Assembly: GCA_902767145.1 (NCBI GenBank)
Contig: CACXGG010000208.1
Location: forward strand, 1-17,036
DNA length: 17,036 nt
From: Oscillospiraceae bacterium
GTDB taxonomy: Bacteria > Bacillota > Clostridia > Saccharofermentanales > Saccharofermentanaceae
Reading direction: 5' to 3'
Shown: positions 14,438 through 17,036 of the stretch, one piece after another
Layout: every line of letters starts with the position of its first letter
Position numbering within the stretch: position 1 is the stretch's first letter
Translations under genes and position numbers: made by a program
The notes under the pieces: generated by a model
What the model saw: only the letters and a program-made list of their open reading frames with translations
Told to the model about the DNA's origin: nothing
Database searches by the model: none

Positions 14438-16051
14438 ATGGGAAAGATATACGTTATCGGACATAAGAATCCTGACACTGATGCAGTAGTCTCCGCCATG
14501 GCCTATGCGGCACTTAGGAATGCCACGGGAGATCGGGAGTACGAAGCAGCCAGGATAGACCATGTTACCGACGAGACAAAGAGGATGCTCAGCAGGTTCG
14601 GCCTTCAGTCCCCTGTCAGGATCAAGGACGTAAGGACGCAGGTATCCGATATCGATTTCGATACGCCCCCTGCCCTGGAGCCCACGGTCACACTGGACCG
14701 CGCATGGAAGATCATGGATGAGCAGAAGACCACATCCATCCCCGTGGTAAATTCGGACGGAACACTTTACGGAACACTTTCTGCAGGAGATATCGCCACC
14801 TATAACATGAGCACCATCTCCGATCCCGAGGTTTCCGAACTTCCCATATTCAACCTTCTGGGCGTAATAGAGGGACGCATCCTCAACGACAGCAAGGCGA
14901 CCGCCGATACCATCTCCGGAAGGATCGTCGTGGCTCTTCCCCAGAGCAGTGACTCCGTGCTTTTCGAGGGCAGCGGAAATATCGTCCTCTGCGGCGACCA
15001 GCCCGATGTGGTAAAGAAGGCCATCGAAAACAAGGTGAGCGCAATAATCCTCTGCGGCACTAACATAAGCGATACAGGTATATGGAAGGACACAGATACA
15101 TGTGTTATCTACAGTCCCTTCGATGCCCTTAAGGTATCCAAGCTCATCTACCAGTCTGCCCCTATCTCAAGGGCATGTAAGAGAGGCGATATCGTATGCT
15201 TCCACCTCAAGGACTATATCGACGATGTAAGGGAGAAAGTCCTTAAGAGCAGGTTCAGGAGCTACCCTGTGCTGGACGGCGAAGATAAGGTAGTTGGAAC
15301 CCTTTCCAGGTACCACCTCCTGCGCCCGCGAAAGAAGCAGCTGGTTCTTGTTGACCACAACGAGTCTGCCCAGGCTGTACCGGGTCTCGACCAGGCTGAG
15401 ATCTTAGAGATAATCGACCACCACAGGCTTGCAGATATACAGACCGCACTTCCCATCAGCGTCAGGAACGAGCCCGTGGGAAGCACCACCACCATCGTGG
15501 CAGAGATGTATCAGGAGAATGGTGTCACACCTACTCCTCCCATGGCAGGCCTTATGGTCTCCGCCATCCTCTCAGATACGGTTATGTTCAAGTCACCCAC
15601 CTGCACCAAGAAGGATATAGCCATGGCTGAAAGGCTCTCCCGCATCGCAGGTGTATCCATCGAGGACATCGGACACGAACTCTTCGATACCTCCTCCACC
15701 GACAGCAAGACCTGCGAGCAGCTCATGGGTGCCGACTTCAAGGAGTTCCATATCGCAGGCCAGACCCTGGGCGTCTCCCAGATCATATGCGTTGATTCCA
15801 AGAAGATGCTGGAGAGAAAGGCTGAATTCCTGGAAACAATGGAGACCATGAAAAAGAAGAACGGCTACGACATGATCATCCTCATGCTCACAGACGTTCT
15901 CATCGAAGGAACTGAACTACTTTATATAGGAAACGACGATACCATCAGGTTCGCCTTCAACAGTGAACCTAAGGACAACCAGCTCTTCCTTCCCAAGGTC
16001 ATGTCCAGGAAGAAGCAGATCATTCCCATGCTCACCGCCCTCTGGGGTTAA
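14438..16051 (+). CDS. CBS-domain family II (Mn/Co-dependent) inorganic pyrophosphatase
   Basis: 537 residues. It hydrolyses pyrophosphate to phosphate in the cytoplasm. The DHH catalytic domain is split by a regulatory insert: GHKNPDTDAVVSA at 8-20 (metal ligands His9, Asp13, Asp15), then CBS1 (about 61-125), a DRTGG domain (about 135-245), CBS2 (about 248-297), then VDHNE (306-310), IIDHHR (326-331) and near the end the substrate-binding SRKKQ. This order matches the CBS-PPases known from Clostridium perfringens, which are inhibited by AMP and activated by ATP and diadenosine polyphosphates. The start at 14438 has GAGGG 5 nt upstream. It has its own promoter and terminator. The family is firm; nucleotide control is by analogy. 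Confidence 0.96.
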   Translation: MGKIYVIGHKNPDTDAVVSAMAYAALRNATGDREYEAARIDHVTDETKRMLSRFGLQSPVRIKDVRTQVSDIDFDTPPALEPTVTLDRAWKIMDEQKTTSIPVVNSDGTLYGTLSAGDIATYNMSTISDPEVSELPIFNLLGVIEGRILNDSKATADTISGRIVVALPQSSDSVLFEGSGNIVLCGDQPDVVKKAIENKVSAIILCGTNISDTGIWKDTDTCVIYSPFDALKVSKLIYQSAPISRACKRGDIVCFHLKDYIDDVREKVLKSRFRSYPVLDGEDKVVGTLSRYHLLRPRKKQLVLVDHNESAQAVPGLDQAEILEIIDHHRLADIQTALPISVRNEPVGSTTTIVAEMYQENGVTPTPPMAGLMVSAILSDTVMFKSPTCTKKDIAMAERLSRIAGVSIEDIGHELFDTSSTDSKTCEQLMGADFKEFHIAGQTLGVSQIICVDSKKMLERKAEFLETMETMKKKNGYDMIILMLTDVLIEGTELLYIGNDDTIRFAFNSEPKDNQLFLPKVMSRKKQIIPMLTALWG

Positions 16052-16052
16052 G

Positions 16053-16109
16053 TGGCACAGGGGGACGTATCTCCAACTGGCACATTTTGGCACAGGGGGA
16101 CACATCTCC
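16053..16109. repeat. Two direct copies of a 22-bp GGCACAGGGGGAC repeat
   Basis: Copy one is 16053-16074 and copy two 16088-16109, each starting TGGCACAGGGGGAC and ending ATCTCC, with two differences between them. A third partial TGGCACA lies between them (16078-16084). The array begins right after the pyrophosphatase stop codon. From memory it resembles the REP-like repeats spread by IS200/IS605-type (RAYT) transposases in Firmicutes; no transposase is in the window. Confidence 0.6.
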
Positions 16110-16135
16110 TACAGAAACAACCCCCATGATTATAC

Positions 16136-16161
16136 GCTCCCTGCGAAAGCCGGGAGCTTTT
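16136..16161 (+). terminator. Rho-independent terminator of the pyrophosphatase gene
   Basis: GCTCCC (16136-16141) pairs with GGGAGC (16152-16157), with an inner GC/GC step across one mismatch and a GAAA loop, followed by TTTT. It lies 85 nt after the stop codon, with the repeat pair in between. Confidence 0.75.
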
Positions 16162-16202
16162 AAATCTGCACAAAAAAACAGAAGTGAAATAGTGCCGTTT
16201 GA

Positions 16203-16229
16203 TTAGCACTCTCACCTTGACAGTGCTAA
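16203..16229. promoter_or_regulatory. CIRCE element (HrcA operator)
   Basis: TTAGCACTC, 9 bp, CAGTGCTAA. This matches the CIRCE consensus TTAGCACTC-N9-GAGTGCTAA at 17 of 18 arm bases. HrcA binds CIRCE and represses heat-shock genes. The right arm overlaps the -35 hexamer of the hsp20 promoter, so binding should block RNA polymerase. Confidence 0.93.
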
Positions 16230-16244
16230 TAAGAGGACTATAAT
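16217..16244 (+). promoter_or_regulatory. Consensus housekeeping promoter of hsp20
   Basis: Perfect TTGACA (16217-16222) and perfect TATAAT (16239-16244) at 16-bp spacing. The strength fits a gene kept off by a repressor. Predicted start near 16251 leaves a leader of about 82 nt. Confidence 0.9.
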
Positions 16245-16332
16245 CGTAGTCGAAAAAAGGAACGAAGATCAAATAACAGATCAAGACCTCCGCTCCGAAT
16301 GATCGGAAAACATCAGTAAAGGAGATGATAAT

Positions 16333-16773
16333 ATGTTGTCCGGTATTTTTGGAGAAGATTTATTTGATGATTTTTGGGGGTTCCCTACACACGAACTTGC
16401 CAATATAGATAAGCATATCTATGGCAAGAACGCCAACCGCCTTATGAAGACCGATGTCCATGAGACAGAAAACGACTATGAGATCGAGATGGATCTTCCG
16501 GGCTTCAAGAAAGACCAGATCAACGTCAAGCTCGAAGACGGCTACATGACCATAAGTGCATCGAAGGCTCACGATGAAAAGAAGGAGAAGCACGGCAAGG
16601 TCATCCGTCAGGAGAGATATTCAGGTTCTATGCAAAGGAGCTTCTTTGTCGGCGAGCAGGTTAAGACAGAGGATGTTAAAGCCAGATTCGAAGACGGTGT
16701 CCTGAAGCTCTGCATCCCTAAGAAAGAGCTGAAAGCCTTACCTTCAAACAACACGATTGCCATTGAAGGTTAA
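16333..16773 (+). CDS. Small heat shock protein, Hsp20/alpha-crystallin family
   Basis: 146 residues. Small heat shock proteins hold unfolding proteins in a refoldable state without ATP, as oligomers in the cytoplasm. The alpha-crystallin domain covers about 38-131 (DVHETENDYEIEMDLPGFKKD, then the hallmark EDGVLKLCIPK at 120-130 with GVL at 122-124). The C-terminal IAI at 142-144 is the I-x-I motif that docks into neighbouring subunits. AGGAG lies 8 nt before the ATG. It is a single-gene unit: CIRCE-controlled promoter upstream and terminator hairpin downstream. Clostridial homologues are called hsp18. Confidence 0.96.
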   Translation: MLSGIFGEDLFDDFWGFPTHELANIDKHIYGKNANRLMKTDVHETENDYEIEMDLPGFKKDQINVKLEDGYMTISASKAHDEKKEKHGKVIRQERYSGSMQRSFFVGEQVKTEDVKARFEDGVLKLCIPKKELKALPSNNTIAIEG

Positions 16774-16789
16774 CGTCACATCTCTGAAT

Positions 16790-16831
16790 TCAGACTAAAT
16801 CGCGGTTTTCGTGATTTAGTCTGATCTTTTT
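16790..16831 (+). terminator. Terminator of hsp20, first copy of the CAGACTAAATC palindrome
   Basis: TCAGACTAAATC (16790-16801) pairs perfectly with 16813-16824; the stem can extend inwards to 15 pairs including one G-U, leaving a 5-nt loop. It is followed by TCTTTTT. It begins 16 nt after the hsp20 stop codon. Confidence 0.88.
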
Positions 16832-17003
16832 CAGGAAGACCTCCTGCGAAAAACAACAAATGTCAGACTAAATCGCAATTCTTCGATTTTAGTCTGACAT
16901 TTTTAGTCTGTCTGCAGTCGTTTTCCCCGCGAAAACCCTTTTCTCCCCCACAAAAACGCCTTTCCCGGGGGGCTAAATCACGTTTTTTCTGATTTAGTCT
17001 GAC
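16790..17003. repeat. Three related palindromes downstream of hsp20
   Basis: Copy 1 is 16790-16824. Copy 2 is 16861-16899 (arms from TGTCAGACTAAATCG with one bulged T, then TTTTT). Copy 3 is 16973-17003, with only an 8-bp stem (CTAAATCA/TGATTTAG) because its left end has been replaced by a G-rich run. A partial half-site TTTAGTCTG lies at about 16902-16910. Arms are conserved while loops differ. No gene is visible in 16774-17036 apart from this array and a C-rich stretch at 16924-16972. Confidence 0.75.
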
Positions 17004-17036
17004 AAATCATTCTTTTAGCAACAGATAAAATACCTA

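Noticed and set aside
16053..16109. CRISPR-like array from the short direct repeats
   Set aside because: Only two full copies, 13-bp spacer that contains part of the repeat, and no cas genes.

Overview
The window looks like a chromosome segment from a Gram-positive, probably anaerobic Firmicute of the Clostridia type. I infer this from strong GGAGG-type ribosome binding sites, frequent AGG arginine codons, a CIRCE/HrcA heat-shock site, the radA-ispD arrangement, a CBS-domain family II pyrophosphatase and two lipoproteins. The base composition looks moderate and even, with no obvious island of foreign DNA. No rRNA, tRNA, CRISPR array, phage gene or transposase gene is visible.

Layout, left to right. 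(1) On the minus strand, positions 1-736 hold most of a GH32 beta-fructosidase that runs off the window and starts at a TTG. Upstream of it is a 1057-residue membrane-anchored protein (810-3983) with a degenerate PP2C-like N-terminus, a long acidic, then Tyr/Gln-rich, then Gly/Arg-rich linker, one transmembrane helix and an outside LysM-like domain. Before that is a DUF885 lipoprotein (4115-6142) with its own terminator. (2) On the plus strand, radA starts at 6320 directly at a predicted transcription start (no leader), followed by ispD and then by a second, IspD-derived gene that has lost most catalytic residues and gained a Pro/Gly-rich insert. (3) On the minus strand, a compact seven-gene operon runs from 14311 down to 9343: Gfo/Idh/MocA oxidoreductase, RsmC-like methyltransferase, CmpB-like membrane protein, YfcE-like phosphoesterase, Mrp P-loop ATPase, thioredoxin-fold lipoprotein and a divergent IspF. 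Its 3' end meets the IspD-like gene tail to tail with only 6 bp between. (4) On the plus strand come a CBS-DRTGG-CBS manganese pyrophosphatase (14438-16051) and an hsp20 gene (16333-16773) behind a consensus promoter overlapped by a CIRCE element. The right edge holds a series of related palindromes.

How the genes fit together. ispD and ispF supply two steps of the MEP isoprenoid pathway but lie on opposing transcripts separated by the IspD-like pseudoenzyme. Pyrophosphatase would pull pyrophosphate-releasing reactions such as that of IspD. RadA, Mrp, RsmC and Hsp20 are general maintenance functions (recombination repair, Fe-S assembly, rRNA modification, protein folding). The two most unusual proteins are the IspD-derived pseudoenzyme and the large PP2C-like/LysM-like transmembrane protein. 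The most striking regulatory features are the leaderless radA promoter with a TCCGCAAAAA repeat cluster, the divergent promoters with abutting -35 boxes at 14373-14384, and the CIRCE-controlled hsp20.
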